Assembly: GCF_902506425.1 (NCBI RefSeq)
Contig: NZ_LR732539.1
Coordinates: 1-64,000, forward strand
Length of the DNA: 64,000 nucleotides
Source of the DNA: Novosphingobium sp. 9U
Lineage (GTDB): Bacteria; Pseudomonadota; Alphaproteobacteria; Sphingomonadales; Sphingomonadaceae
Direction: 5' to 3'
Position numbers and translations under genes: made by a program. The stretch's first letter is position 1. Each line of letters begins with the position of its first letter. Below the pieces are notes generated by a model. It did no database searches. It was not told the DNA's origin and worked only from the letters and a program-made list of their open reading frames with translations. Below, piece by piece: positions 8,897 through 17,263 of the stretch.

Positions 8897-9649
8897 TCAG
8901 ATCTGAGCCTGGCCGCCGTCGACGAAGAGCTCCACACCGTTGACGAAGCTCGCATCCTCAGAGGCGAGGAAGAGCACGGCCTTGGCGATCTCCTCGGGCT
9001 GGCCGATCCGTCCGGCGGGGATCAAGCCGGCGAGGTAGTCCTTGGTGCCGGTCGCAGCATCGCCGCCACCGAACAGGTGATCGAGGCCCGCAGTCTCGGT
9101 CACGCCAGGGCTGATCGCGTTGACCCGGATGCGCCGGTCCTTGAGGTCCAGGATCCAGTTACGCGCGAAGCTGCGCACCGCGGCCTTGGTCGCCGAGTAG
9201 ACGCTGAACGCAGGGGTGCCCGATATGCTGGTGGTCGACGCGGTGAGGATCACAGAGCCGCCGTCCCTCAGCAGCGGCAGCGCCTTCTGGACGGTGAACA
9301 GCACGCCCTTCACGTTGGTGTCGAAGGTCTGCTGGTAATGCTCCTCGGATATGGCGCCGAGCGGGGCGAGTTCGCCGCCGCCGGCATTGGCGAACAGGAC
9401 GTCGATATGGCCGTGCTGCTGCTGGACCGCGTCGTAGAGCCGGTCGATGTCGGCGAGCTTTGCCATGTCGCCGCGCACGCCCGTGACCCGGCCGTCGATG
9501 GCCTTTACCGCAGCATCTAGGGCGGCTTGCCTGCGACCGGTGACGAACACCGATGCGCCTTCGGCCGCGAATGCTTTTGCCGTCGCCAGGCCGATCCCGC
9601 TGGTGCCGCCGGTCACCACTACGACCTTATTCGTGAACCTGTCCGTCAT
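8897..9649 (-). CDS. SDR family oxidoreductase
   Basis: A 250-residue classical short-chain dehydrogenase. The NAD(P)-binding motif TGGTSGIG is near residue 14, NAG is in VLFANAGGG, the catalytic Ser is in TASTTSISG and YSATK carries the catalytic Tyr and Lys. The start at 9649 is supported by a ribosome binding site (GGAGAA) eight bases upstream; a longer frame upstream would run into the LysR promoter. The gene is divergent from a LysR regulator with 112 bases between them, the usual arrangement for a LysR-controlled enzyme. The substrate is unknown. Confidence 0.92.
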   Translation of the reverse strand: MTDRFTNKVVVVTGGTSGIGLATAKAFAAEGASVFVTGRRQAALDAAVKAIDGRVTGVRGDMAKLADIDRLYDAVQQQHGHIDVLFANAGGGELAPLGAISEEHYQQTFDTNVKGVLFTVQKALPLLRDGGSVILTASTTSISGTPAFSVYSATKAAVRSFARNWILDLKDRRIRVNAISPGVTETAGLDHLFGGGDAATGTKDYLAGLIPAGRIGQPEEIAKAVLFLASEDASFVNGVELFVDGGQAQI

Positions 9650-9738
9650 CGTCTTTCTCCAGTCTGGCGGCAAAGCGCCGCTGCCCGGTCTAAGTGCAGC
9701 TGGAACGATCGTGCGTGTAGTCGGTAGATGTGGCACAC

Positions 9739-9760
9739 AGCGTTCCGCAGGAGGAACGCT
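9739..9760 (+). promoter_or_regulatory. Inverted repeat enclosing the lysR ribosome binding site
   Basis: Perfect 8-base arms AGCGTTCC (9739-9746) and GGAACGCT (9753-9760) are separated by six bases. The Shine-Dalgarno AGGAGGAA falls in the loop and right arm, and the ATG follows at 9762. The element could be an autoregulatory operator or an RNA hairpin that limits LysR translation. The structure is seen; the function is inference. Confidence 0.4.
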
Positions 9761-9761
9761 G

Positions 9762-10661
9762 ATGCGATCGGATCTCAATGACCTGGCTTACTTTGCCGAG
9801 GTGGTGGCACACGGCGGCTTCGCGGCCGCGGGCCGGGCGCTGCGCGAGCCCAAGTCGAAGCTGAGCCGCAGGATCGCCGCGCTCGAGCAGCGGCTTGGCC
9901 TGCGCCTGATCGAGCGATCTAGCCGTCGCTTCCGCGTGACCGATACCGGACAGGCCTTCTACGATCGGTGCCGGGCGATGCTGCACGAGGCGGAGCAGGC
10001 CGAAGCGCTGGTCGTGCAGGCTCAGGCCGAGCCGCATGGCCGCATCCGGTTCAGCTGCCCAACAGGCATGGTCGAGCCGATCTCCAGCCTCGTGTCATCG
10101 TTCCTGACGCGATATCCGAGGGTTCAACTGCAGCTCGTCGCCACCGACCGCGCGGTCGACCTGATCGAAGAGCGGATCGATCTTGCCCTGCGCGTCCGCG
10201 CCGCGCTGACGAGCGATGCGGCGCTGACGATGCGGTCGCTCGGGTCTTCGACGCGCATCCTCGTCGCCAGCCCGATGCTCGGCAGCCAGGTGACCGCCAT
10301 CGAACAACTGGGATCGCTACCGCTGCTTGCCACGAGTGACGATCGCGCGACCGTAGATTGGCACCTCGAAGGCACAGAAGAACGTGCGCACGTGCTACGC
10401 TTCGAGCCGCGGCTGGGGTGCTCCGACATGGCCGCGATCCGCCAGGCGGCAGTGGACGGCATCGGTATCGCACTGCTCCCCGATCACGTCTGCCAGGACG
10501 CGCTGACGGCCGGGCGGCTGGTCCGCGTCCTGCCCGAATGGCGCGGACAGCAGGGGATCGTGCACCTGGTCTTCACCACAAGGCGCGGCCTGCCGCCCGC
10601 CGTGCGCGCTTTGATCGATCACCTCGCTAGCGACTTCCCGCGCGGTGTCGCCTCCGCGTGA
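9762..10661 (+). CDS. LysR family transcriptional regulator
   Basis: A 299-residue LysR-type regulator starting at the ATG at 9762, which has a strong ribosome binding site (GGAGGAA). The N-terminal winged helix-turn-helix is evident (LNDLAYFAEVVAHGGFAAAG, SKLSRRIAALEQRLGLRLIER, RFRVTDTGQAFYDRC). The rest is the periplasmic-binding-like effector domain, beginning about GRIRFSCPTGMVEPISSLV. It belongs to the group often found next to oxidoreductases and quinone reductases. It is divergent from the SDR gene and most likely controls it. The effector is not known. Confidence 0.93.
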   Translation: MRSDLNDLAYFAEVVAHGGFAAAGRALREPKSKLSRRIAALEQRLGLRLIERSSRRFRVTDTGQAFYDRCRAMLHEAEQAEALVVQAQAEPHGRIRFSCPTGMVEPISSLVSSFLTRYPRVQLQLVATDRAVDLIEERIDLALRVRAALTSDAALTMRSLGSSTRILVASPMLGSQVTAIEQLGSLPLLATSDDRATVDWHLEGTEERAHVLRFEPRLGCSDMAAIRQAAVDGIGIALLPDHVCQDALTAGRLVRVLPEWRGQQGIVHLVFTTRRGLPPAVRALIDHLASDFPRGVASA

Positions 10662-10722
10662 GAGACGTCAAGCCGATGGATCGAGATTGCTGCGCACCGG
10701 ATTGCCAATTGCCTCGCTGCTG

Positions 10723-10741
10723 CCGAACGAAAACCGTTCGG
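10723..10741. terminator. Hairpin between convergent genes
   Basis: Arms CCGAACG (10723-10729) and CGTTCGG (10735-10741) enclose a five-base A-rich loop. The hairpin sits between the convergent lysR and TonB receptor genes and could end transcription from either side, but no T-run follows, so a Rho-independent role is uncertain. Confidence 0.35.
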
Positions 10742-10858
10742 TGAACGCTCAGCTAATTGAGGTATCCAGCAGGCAAGCAATCTGATCCGTCTACCGGTAT
10801 GATCGCGCCCACACGAGCCGCGAGCCTGCGCGACTAGGCACGCTGACCACAAGCCGCC

Positions 10859-13414
10859 TCAGTACTTGGCGCGGAAGGTTACGCCATAGCGCGCGGGCTG
10901 GTTGTAGTTCACCGTGCGGCCCAAATAAGCCGTCACGCCCGCCCCCGACGGCGCAGCCAGCAACGCCTGCGACACGATGTTCCTCTCGTTCGTCGCATTG
11001 TTGGCATACAGCGAGACGTCGTACTTGCCATCGGAGAGCCGGACGCCGGCGCGCAGGTTCAGGTTCGATTGCCCCGGCACCTGGGTGTACACCGATTGGG
11101 TCACGCCCGTGCTGTAGGCGCTGGTATAGGAATACTGGGCATAGCTGTAGAAGGTCGTGTCCGGGGAAATCTCGTAGTCCCACGAGGGCGTGACCGAGAG
11201 CGACCACTTGGGGGCATAAGGCGCCCGCTCGCCCTTGGCATCGATGTTGGCGACGCCATTGTAGCTCAGTTCAGCCGGGGCCGGGAGCGACGGTGCCCGC
11301 GTGTAGATCGCATCGTTGTAGTTGCCGTCGAAGGTCAGGCGGACGCCCGATCCGAAATCTGCACCGAGGCTCCACTCGAAGCCGCGGGCGCGGATATCGC
11401 CCACGTTGGTGGCGCCACGTTGCGCGGTGCCATCGGGCAAAGTGTAGGAGATCGAAGTCTGGAAGCCGTTCAGCTTCTCCTGGTAGATCGCCAGCGCCAG
11501 GTTCAAATGCCGATCCAGCAGGGAAGCCTTGATGCCCGCCTCGTAGTTCTTCGTCTTGGTCGGAGCGACAGGTGGAGCCGCCGGGTTCAGCGAGCGATTG
11601 TTGAGGTCCAGGCCGCCGGCCTGAAATCCGGTGGCGTAGGTTACATAGGCGGTGATGTCGGGCGTGATCTTGTAAGACAGGCTGGCAGTGCCCGAGAGGT
11701 TGTCGTTCGAAGTCTTGATGTCGAGCGGATAGCCCGTCGCCGCTATGCTCGTCGGATAACCCGGGACCGTATAGGCCACGCCCGGGTTGCGCTGCACGGC
11801 GTCGATTGCGTTGTAGAAGGCATTCAACTGCGCGTTGGTGACGCCGGCGGGCAACGAAGTGGGCAACTGGCTGGTATCGACCGGACTGCTGCCGTTCTTG
11901 CGATCGTAGGTGTAGCGAACGCCGCCCGTCAGATCGAGCGCGTCGGTGATGTGCCACGTCGCCTGACCATAGGCGGCAGCGTTCCTGTTCTCGACCCGCG
12001 TGTCTTCGATGATCTGCGCGCCGGTCAACTGCGATCGGAAGGAGAGGGGGATGGGCGTAAAGGCAACGCCGGCAGCCGTGTTATAGGCATTGTACCAAGG
12101 GATCACGTCAGCACCGAATTGGTGGACGATGTAGTGATCCTTGAGCTTGGAATAGTACAGGAATGCGCCGACCTGCCACTCTATGGGACCCTTGCCGTCC
12201 GAGGCGAGCCGAAACTCCTGGCTGAACTGGTTGCTCCGGCTGATCGCGGTGTTCTGGTAGATGTCGATCGGGGTCAGGTCGCTGTCCTGCGGCGGATCGA
12301 AGGTCCACAGCCGCCAGGCACTGATCGAGGTCAGGGTAACACCGCCGAAATCGTAATCCGCCGTGAGTGAAACACCGGCGTTCTTCGTTTTCATATGGTT
12401 GTAGTTGTTGGTGATGCTGGCCCGCGGATCGACGGTGGGAACCCAGTTCTGCACTCCGCCGAAGTTCTCCAGCCCGGCCAGTGCGGTACGTGCGGCGGTG
12501 ACACGGGCCTGCTGGGCGGCCGTGGTGTTGATACCCCAGTTCCCTGGTCCGAATAGCTCTGTGATGCCCCCGCCCGAGCTGTAGCCTGCGGAACTGTCGC
12601 TCTCCACATTGAGGTCTCCCGACAGGTTCAGGCGCAGGTCGCCCGCATCAAGCAGGAACTGCTGGCGCACGCCCCAGCGGAAGGTTCCGGCCGTCTTGTC
12701 ATTGTCAGTCGCAGTCGGCGCATAGATGCCCTTTGCCTCTGCCGCCTGCTTGAAGCCAGGACGCAAGGGAGTGTCGAGCCAGGCATCGGAACTGGTGATG
12801 TAGGCCACCGTGCGATAAGCGATGTGCTCGCTGAGCGGGCCCGTCAAGATCGCCTTGCCCTGCGCGAAATTGTACCTGCCGTATGATGCCTCGAACGTCT
12901 GGCTGGGTGTGAAGCTGGGCTTGTTGAAAGTGATATTGAGCGCGCCGGCCGCAGCGTTGCGACCAAACAGGGTCCCTTGGGGCCCGCGCAGAACCTCGAA
13001 GCTCTGCACGTCCACCAGGTCCTGTAGAACCTGGCCGGGCCGTGCCTGGTAGACACCGTCGAAGTAGACGCCGATCGCATTGTCGAGGCCGTCCGCGGCG
13101 GTCGGCGCATAGCCGATACCGCGGATCGTTACGGAGAAGTTGCGCGGATTGCCGCCCGTGGCGTTCAAGCCCGGTGCCTGGTCGACCAGGCTTTGCAGAT
13201 CGATCGTGCCTTTGGTCTCCAGTGTCTCCCCACTGATGGCCTGCACCGAGATCGGAACATCCTTGATGTTCTCCGTACGCCGGCGTGCGGTGACGACCAC
13301 TTCGTCGCGCGCGGCGGCATCCGCATCGAGCCCCTCGCTCGCCCAGGCATGGGATGGCGCGACCAGGGTGGACGCACTCGCCAGAAGTGCTCCCGCGAAA
13401 ACCGCACGCTTCAT
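10859..13414 (-). CDS. TonB-dependent receptor, probably for an organosulfur compound
   Basis: A large outer-membrane receptor (851 residues from the ATG at 13414; another ATG five codons upstream has a poorer ribosome binding site). The signal peptide is MKRAVFAGALLASASTLVAP, followed by a TonB-box region (DEVVVTARRRTENIKDVPISV), a plug with VLRGPQGTLFGRNAAAGALN and a barrel ending YGVTFRAKY. It belongs to the broad sphingomonad class with many paralogues. It is divergent from the aldo/keto reductase and sulfonate transporter operon, so it plausibly brings the same substrate across the outer membrane. Substrate assignment rests only on neighbourhood. Confidence 0.92.
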   Translation of the reverse strand: MKRAVFAGALLASASTLVAPSHAWASEGLDADAAARDEVVVTARRRTENIKDVPISVQAISGETLETKGTIDLQSLVDQAPGLNATGGNPRNFSVTIRGIGYAPTAADGLDNAIGVYFDGVYQARPGQVLQDLVDVQSFEVLRGPQGTLFGRNAAAGALNITFNKPSFTPSQTFEASYGRYNFAQGKAILTGPLSEHIAYRTVAYITSSDAWLDTPLRPGFKQAAEAKGIYAPTATDNDKTAGTFRWGVRQQFLLDAGDLRLNLSGDLNVESDSSAGYSSGGGITELFGPGNWGINTTAAQQARVTAARTALAGLENFGGVQNWVPTVDPRASITNNYNHMKTKNAGVSLTADYDFGGVTLTSISAWRLWTFDPPQDSDLTPIDIYQNTAISRSNQFSQEFRLASDGKGPIEWQVGAFLYYSKLKDHYIVHQFGADVIPWYNAYNTAAGVAFTPIPLSFRSQLTGAQIIEDTRVENRNAAAYGQATWHITDALDLTGGVRYTYDRKNGSSPVDTSQLPTSLPAGVTNAQLNAFYNAIDAVQRNPGVAYTVPGYPTSIAATGYPLDIKTSNDNLSGTASLSYKITPDITAYVTYATGFQAGGLDLNNRSLNPAAPPVAPTKTKNYEAGIKASLLDRHLNLALAIYQEKLNGFQTSISYTLPDGTAQRGATNVGDIRARGFEWSLGADFGSGVRLTFDGNYNDAIYTRAPSLPAPAELSYNGVANIDAKGERAPYAPKWSLSVTPSWDYEISPDTTFYSYAQYSYTSAYSTGVTQSVYTQVPGQSNLNLRAGVRLSDGKYDVSLYANNATNERNIVSQALLAAPSGAGVTAYLGRTVNYNQPARYGVTFRAKY

Positions 13415-13447
13415 CCGATAATCCCTCATAGCTGCTTCATCAAACCA

Positions 13448-13460
13448 TACCGAGTCGGTA
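13448..13460. promoter_or_regulatory. Perfect palindrome in the divergent TonB receptor/sulfonate promoter region
   Basis: TACCGAGTCGGTA is a perfect 6+1+6 palindrome placed 34 bases upstream of the TonB receptor start and 123 bases upstream of the aldo/keto reductase start. Short palindromes with ACCGA/TCGGT arms are typical of TetR-type operators. No regulator gene lies within this locus, so the binding protein would be encoded elsewhere. Confidence 0.45.
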
Positions 13461-13477
13461 GGCTAACTAACGAGAGA

Positions 13478-13506
13478 TTGTCTACTAGGGAGCTAGAGAA
13501 TCTAAC
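13478..13506 (+). promoter_or_regulatory. Possible sigma-70-like promoter of the sulfonate operon
   Basis: TTGTCT (13478-13483) and TCTAAC (13501-13506) are separated by 17 bases, each matching the consensus at four of six positions. This would give a leader of about 70 bases before the GTG start at 13583. A weak assignment made by eye. Confidence 0.3.
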
Positions 13507-13582
13507 TGGCGGGAAAGTTTTTCTGTATCGCGGTCAAGCGCAGCTCGTACCAAACTCAAGCGGAGCAGTAGAAAGGAAGAGC

Positions 13583-14533
13583 GTGGCCACCATCGGTTCT
13601 CTGGAAGTGAGTGCACAAGGCTTCGGCGCGATGGGCCTGTCTCACGTTTACGGGCAAGCAGACGAGGCGGAGTCGATCCGGACGCTTCACCGTGCGATCG
13701 ACCTTGGGGTGACGTTCTTCGACACCGCTACCGGCTATGGCAGCGGCCACAACGAGGAACTGCTGGGACGAGCGATCGCCGGCAGGCGCGATAGCGTCGT
13801 GATCGCCAGCAAGTTCACCCACGGGCAGGGAGGTGAGGGTCGCAAGGTCTCGGCACGTGAAGCGGTCGAAGCCAGCCTGCGCCGCCTGAATGTCGAGCAG
13901 ATCGACTTGTACTACTTGCACCGTGTCGACCCGCAGATCCCGATCGAGGAGTCGGTCGGCCAGCTAGGAGAGCTGCGCAGCGAAGGAAAGATCGCCGCGG
14001 TCGGGGTCTCGGAAGCGAGCGCTGCGCAACTTCGCGTCGCCCATGCCGAGACGCCCGTGGACGCCTTGCAAAGCGAGTACTCGCTGTGGACCCGCGATGT
14101 CGAAGCCGAGATCCTGCCGCTCACGCGTGAACTCGGCATCGGCTTCGTCGCCTACAGCCCGCTGGGTCGCGGCTTCCTGGCAGGCGCGGGGCCGATCGAG
14201 GACGGTGATCGCCGCCGCATCCATCCGCGCTTCCAGGCCGAAGCCGTCGCGGCGAATACCCGCCGGCGCGCGACGATTGAAAGCGTGGCCGAGCGACTGG
14301 GTGTCACGCCCGCGCAAGTGAGCCTGGCCTGGGTGCTGTCCAAAGGCGTGGTGCCGATCCCCGGCACGCGGCACATCCGGCACCTGGAAGACAACTGGGC
14401 CGCCGGCGATATCCGTCTCGATGACGCGACGCTGGCCGAGCTCGAAGGAGCCTTCCCGCGCGGCGCGACTGTGGGTGACCGTTATCCGGCCGAGCAGATG
14501 GCCTCGGTTCCGCCCGAGCCCGCGCTGAGCTGA
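13583..14533 (+). CDS. Aldo/keto reductase
   Basis: A 316-residue NADPH-dependent aldo/keto reductase. I chose the GTG at 13583 because it has a good ribosome binding site (AAGGAAG) and starts with the expected first strand (ATIGSLEVSAQGFGAMGLSHVYG). Catalytic residues are visible: Asp in FFDTATGYGSG with Tyr, Lys in VIASKFTHG and His in YYLHRVD. The C-terminal NADP-binding part is PIPGTRHIRHLEDN. It overlaps the next gene by one base (TGATG), so it is co-translated with the sulfonate-type transporter. It may reduce the aldehyde or ketone released when the monooxygenase removes sulfite from a sulfonate; that role is inferred from context. Confidence 0.9.
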   Translation: MATIGSLEVSAQGFGAMGLSHVYGQADEAESIRTLHRAIDLGVTFFDTATGYGSGHNEELLGRAIAGRRDSVVIASKFTHGQGGEGRKVSAREAVEASLRRLNVEQIDLYYLHRVDPQIPIEESVGQLGELRSEGKIAAVGVSEASAAQLRVAHAETPVDALQSEYSLWTRDVEAEILPLTRELGIGFVAYSPLGRGFLAGAGPIEDGDRRRIHPRFQAEAVAANTRRRATIESVAERLGVTPAQVSLAWVLSKGVVPIPGTRHIRHLEDNWAAGDIRLDDATLAELEGAFPRGATVGDRYPAEQMASVPPEPALS

Positions 14534-15630
14534 TGCCGACCGCGGCCGCCCGCTGGCCGAAGGGATCGGCAGCGCTTGCAACCTTCGTGGTCGTGTCTGT
14601 CGCGGCGCTGTTCGCGATGGCACCGGCGCGTCAGGCAAAGGGCGCGAAGGCGGGGCTGGCGCTCACCGCGCCCTTGCCCGATCGAGTGCCGCCTGGCGTG
14701 GTGCTGCGCGTTGGCGATCCCGTCTCTCGGTGGGTGTTCCATCACAATGGCTGGGACGAGAAGCTGCCGTTCCGGATCGAGTGGGCGGAGATCACCGGCG
14801 GCCCGGACGTGACCGAGGCGTTCCATGCCGGTGCGCTCGATGTCGGGTTCGGTGCCAGCGTCCCGCCGATCCATGCGGTGTGGATGGGCATACCGGTACG
14901 CATCGTCGGCTATCGCGAATATGCCGATCGCGGGAACCGACAGGCTTACGTCTTCGGCATCGCGCCCAAGGCCAAGATCCGCACGCTCGCCGACCTGCGT
15001 GGCAAGCGCATCGCCTTCAGTCCCAGCCAGGTCCAGGCGCAGATCGTCATTCAGACGCTAAAGGCAGAAGGCATCGCGCGCAAGGACGTGACACTCGTCG
15101 AGCTGCCGTCGAGCATCGGCGGCGACGTTTACTCCAACGCGCTCGCCGCCGGAGTCGTCGATGCCGCGCCGATCCGTGCGGATCTGGTCGCGCGGCGATA
15201 CGTCGGCAAGTTCGGCTCGGAAGGCGCGACGCTGCTGAAGCACCCGCCGTTTCGGGACGATGGTGGCGGCATCTACGTGCCGGAGGCGGTGCTGAACGAC
15301 CCGGGCAAGGCGGCGGCCTTGTGCGTGTTCGTCCATTACTGGGGCCTCTCTCAAGCGTGGATCAGCACCCACAAGGCCGAACTCGCCAGCGGCTATTACG
15401 CCAAGGACCAGGGCCTCTCGCCAGAGGATGCGCGGGTGATGGCGGAGTATGCCAGCAACATCGCGGTGCCCCGCAGCTGGGGCGGCGCGATCGCATACGA
15501 GCAGGCAGCGGTGGATACGCTCGCTCCGGAGACGAAGCATCCGCGGTTCGATGCTGCCACTCTGTTCGACCCGCGCTTCCAGACCATTGCCGGCGACGCC
15601 GCAGCGACAGCGCAAGGACAACAGCCATGA
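14533..15630 (+). CDS. ssuA: ABC transporter substrate-binding protein (sulfonate/nitrate/taurine type)
   Basis: A 365-residue periplasmic binding protein of the SsuA/TauA/NrtA group. An N-terminal hydrophobic segment (ALATFVVVSVAALFAMAPA) acts as signal or anchor. The mature part follows the family pattern: LRVGDPVSRWVFHHNG, FHAGALDVGFGASVPPIHAVWMGIPVRIVG, TLADLRGKRIAFSPSQVQAQIVIQTLKAEG and the SWGGAIAYEQ region. It would bind an organosulfonate or similar anion and deliver it to the membrane permease encoded next. Its start overlaps the aldo/keto reductase stop and its stop overlaps the permease start (ATGA). Specificity for sulfonates comes from the SsuD-like gene downstream and is inference. 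Confidence 0.88.
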   Translation: MPTAAARWPKGSAALATFVVVSVAALFAMAPARQAKGAKAGLALTAPLPDRVPPGVVLRVGDPVSRWVFHHNGWDEKLPFRIEWAEITGGPDVTEAFHAGALDVGFGASVPPIHAVWMGIPVRIVGYREYADRGNRQAYVFGIAPKAKIRTLADLRGKRIAFSPSQVQAQIVIQTLKAEGIARKDVTLVELPSSIGGDVYSNALAAGVVDAAPIRADLVARRYVGKFGSEGATLLKHPPFRDDGGGIYVPEAVLNDPGKAAALCVFVHYWGLSQAWISTHKAELASGYYAKDQGLSPEDARVMAEYASNIAVPRSWGGAIAYEQAAVDTLAPETKHPRFDAATLFDPRFQTIAGDAAATAQGQQP

Positions 15631-16493
15631 ACGCGCATTCCTATGACTTGCGGGTACCGGAGGAGGCGACGGCGATCGCGGCCCCCGCACCGTTGACCAC
15701 CAACAGCGGCCCGTTGCGACAGCGGCTCAGCCCAGGAACGCCGGCGCGCTACGGCATCCTGCTCGGGCCGGCGCTGCTCCTGCTATACTGGTCGGTGCTG
15801 TCGGTCACCGGCTTCCTCGACCCGCGTATCCTGCCCGCGCCATGGACGGCGGTGGAGACATCGATCGAGCTGATCCGCGAGGGCCGGCTGCAAGCCAATC
15901 TCGCGATCTCGACCTGGCGCGCGATGAGTGGGCTGGCCTTTGGCGTGGCGGTCGGCGCCATCCTGGCGCTGGTGTCCGGGCTGTCCCTGCTGGGCGGCTA
16001 CATCGTTGACGGGCTGGTGCAGATCAAGCGCGGCATCCCGATACTCGCGCTGATCCCCTTCATGATCCTGTGGCTGGGCATCGGCGAGGCCATGAAGATC
16101 ACGCTGATCGCTACCGCGGTGTTCTTCCCCGTCTACATCAACACTCATAACGCCTTGCGCGCCATCGACATCCGCCATGTCGAACTGGCCGAGACGCTGG
16201 GCCTCAGCCGCTGGCAGTTCCTGCGCCGCGTGGTGGTGCCGGGTTCGCTGCCCGGCTTCCTCACCGGCCTGCGCTTCGGCGTCACCGCCTCCTGGCTGGC
16301 GCTGGTGGTGGTGGAGCAGCTGAACGCCACCAGCGGCATCGGCTACATGGTCACACTGGCCCGCAACTATGCGCAGACGGACATCATGTTGGTCGGGCTG
16401 GTCTTATATGCGCTGCTTGGCTTCGGGTCGGACGCGCTCGTCAAGCAGCTGGAGCGTCACGCGCTGCGCTGGCGCAGGACGTTGGGCAAGTGA
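15627..16493 (+). CDS. ssuC: ABC transporter permease, SsuC-like
   Basis: A 288-residue inner-membrane permease. The ATG at 15627 overlaps the upstream stop. After a polar N-terminus there are about six membrane-spanning stretches, starting with YGILLGPALLLLYWSVLSVTG. The EAA loop that contacts the ATPase is recognisable (DIRHVELAETLGLSRWQFLRRVVVPGSLP). This organisation is that of BPD_transp_1 permeases such as SsuC and TauC, which work as homodimers with SsuB and SsuA. The gene is embedded in a run of overlapping genes and its product should import the compound bound by the preceding protein. Confidence 0.92.
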   Translation: MNAHSYDLRVPEEATAIAAPAPLTTNSGPLRQRLSPGTPARYGILLGPALLLLYWSVLSVTGFLDPRILPAPWTAVETSIELIREGRLQANLAISTWRAMSGLAFGVAVGAILALVSGLSLLGGYIVDGLVQIKRGIPILALIPFMILWLGIGEAMKITLIATAVFFPVYINTHNALRAIDIRHVELAETLGLSRWQFLRRVVVPGSLPGFLTGLRFGVTASWLALVVVEQLNATSGIGYMVTLARNYAQTDIMLVGLVLYALLGFGSDALVKQLERHALRWRRTLGK

Positions 16494-17263
16494 GCGCGCC
16501 CTTCATCCCGCCGGCCGTACAGGTCCGCGAACTCGTCCGCACTTTCACCTTGAAGGGCGTACTGAACGGCATCGATCTCGACATCGCCCCGGGCGAGTTC
16601 GTGGCGCTGCTGGGGCGCAGCGGGTCGGGCAAGAGCACTTTGCTGCGCGCGCTCGCCGGCATCGACCACGAGGCAAACGGATCCGGCAGCATCTCCCTGC
16701 CGGAGCGTTCGTCGGTGATCTTCCAGGATGCCAGGCTGCTGCCGTGGATGCGTGCGCTCGACAACGTCGTGCTGGGGCTGGGCGCCCCCGACGCCCGGGA
16801 TCGAGGGCGAACCGCGCTGGCGGAAGTCGGGCTCGCCGGACGCGAGAAGGCCTGGCCGGACGAGCTCTCGGGCGGCGAGCAACAGCGCGTGGCGCTCGCC
16901 CGTGCCCTGGTGCGCGAACCCAAGCTGTTGCTGGCCGACGAGCCATTCGGCGCGCTCGACGCGCTCACGCGCACGCAGATGCATGCGCTGCTGCGCCGCT
17001 TGTCGGACTTGCACGATCCGGCAGTGCTGCTGGTGACGCACGACATAGACGAGGCCATCGTCCTTGCCGACCGCATCGTCATCCTCGACCAGGGTCGCCT
17101 CGTCACCGATCTGCAGGTTGGCCTGCCGAAAGGCGGGACGGCCCGCCAGGACCGTATCGTCGACTTGCGCGCACAGCTCCATCGCCTGCTCGGCGTACAG
17201 GAAGTGGCGCTGGATCATCAAGGCGACGTCGAGACCGTCACCGATCTTGCGAGCACATCATGA
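16490..17263 (+). CDS. ssuB: ABC transporter ATP-binding protein, SsuB-like
   Basis: A 257-residue ATPase starting at a GTG that overlaps the permease stop (GTGA). All nucleotide-binding motifs are present: Walker A GRSGSGKST, Q-loop VIFQDARLLPWM, signature [15 protein letters not shown], Walker B LLLADEPFGALDA and the switch His in VTHDIDEAI. The sequence LLPWMRALDNVVLGL is characteristic of the nitrate/sulfonate/taurine subfamily. It powers import through the SsuC-like permease. The next gene, the nitroreductase-family flavoprotein, overlaps it by ATGA. Confidence 0.94.
   Translation: MSAPFIPPAVQVRELVRTFTLKGVLNGIDLDIAPGEFVALLGRSGSGKSTLLRALAGIDHEANGSGSISLPERSSVIFQDARLLPWMRALDNVVLGLGAPDARDRGRTALAEVGLAGREKAWPDELSGGEQQRVALARALVREPKLLLADEPFGALDALTRTQMHALLRRLSDLHDPAVLLVTHDIDEAIVLADRIVILDQGRLVTDLQVGLPKGGTARQDRIVDLRAQLHRLLGVQEVALDHQGDVETVTDLASTS

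Noticed and set aside
13193-13582. Longer N-terminus of the aldo/keto reductase starting within the TonB receptor gene
   Set aside because: The extension is antisense to the receptor's signal peptide and plug; the GTG at 13583 has a good ribosome binding site and gives the family's normal first strand.
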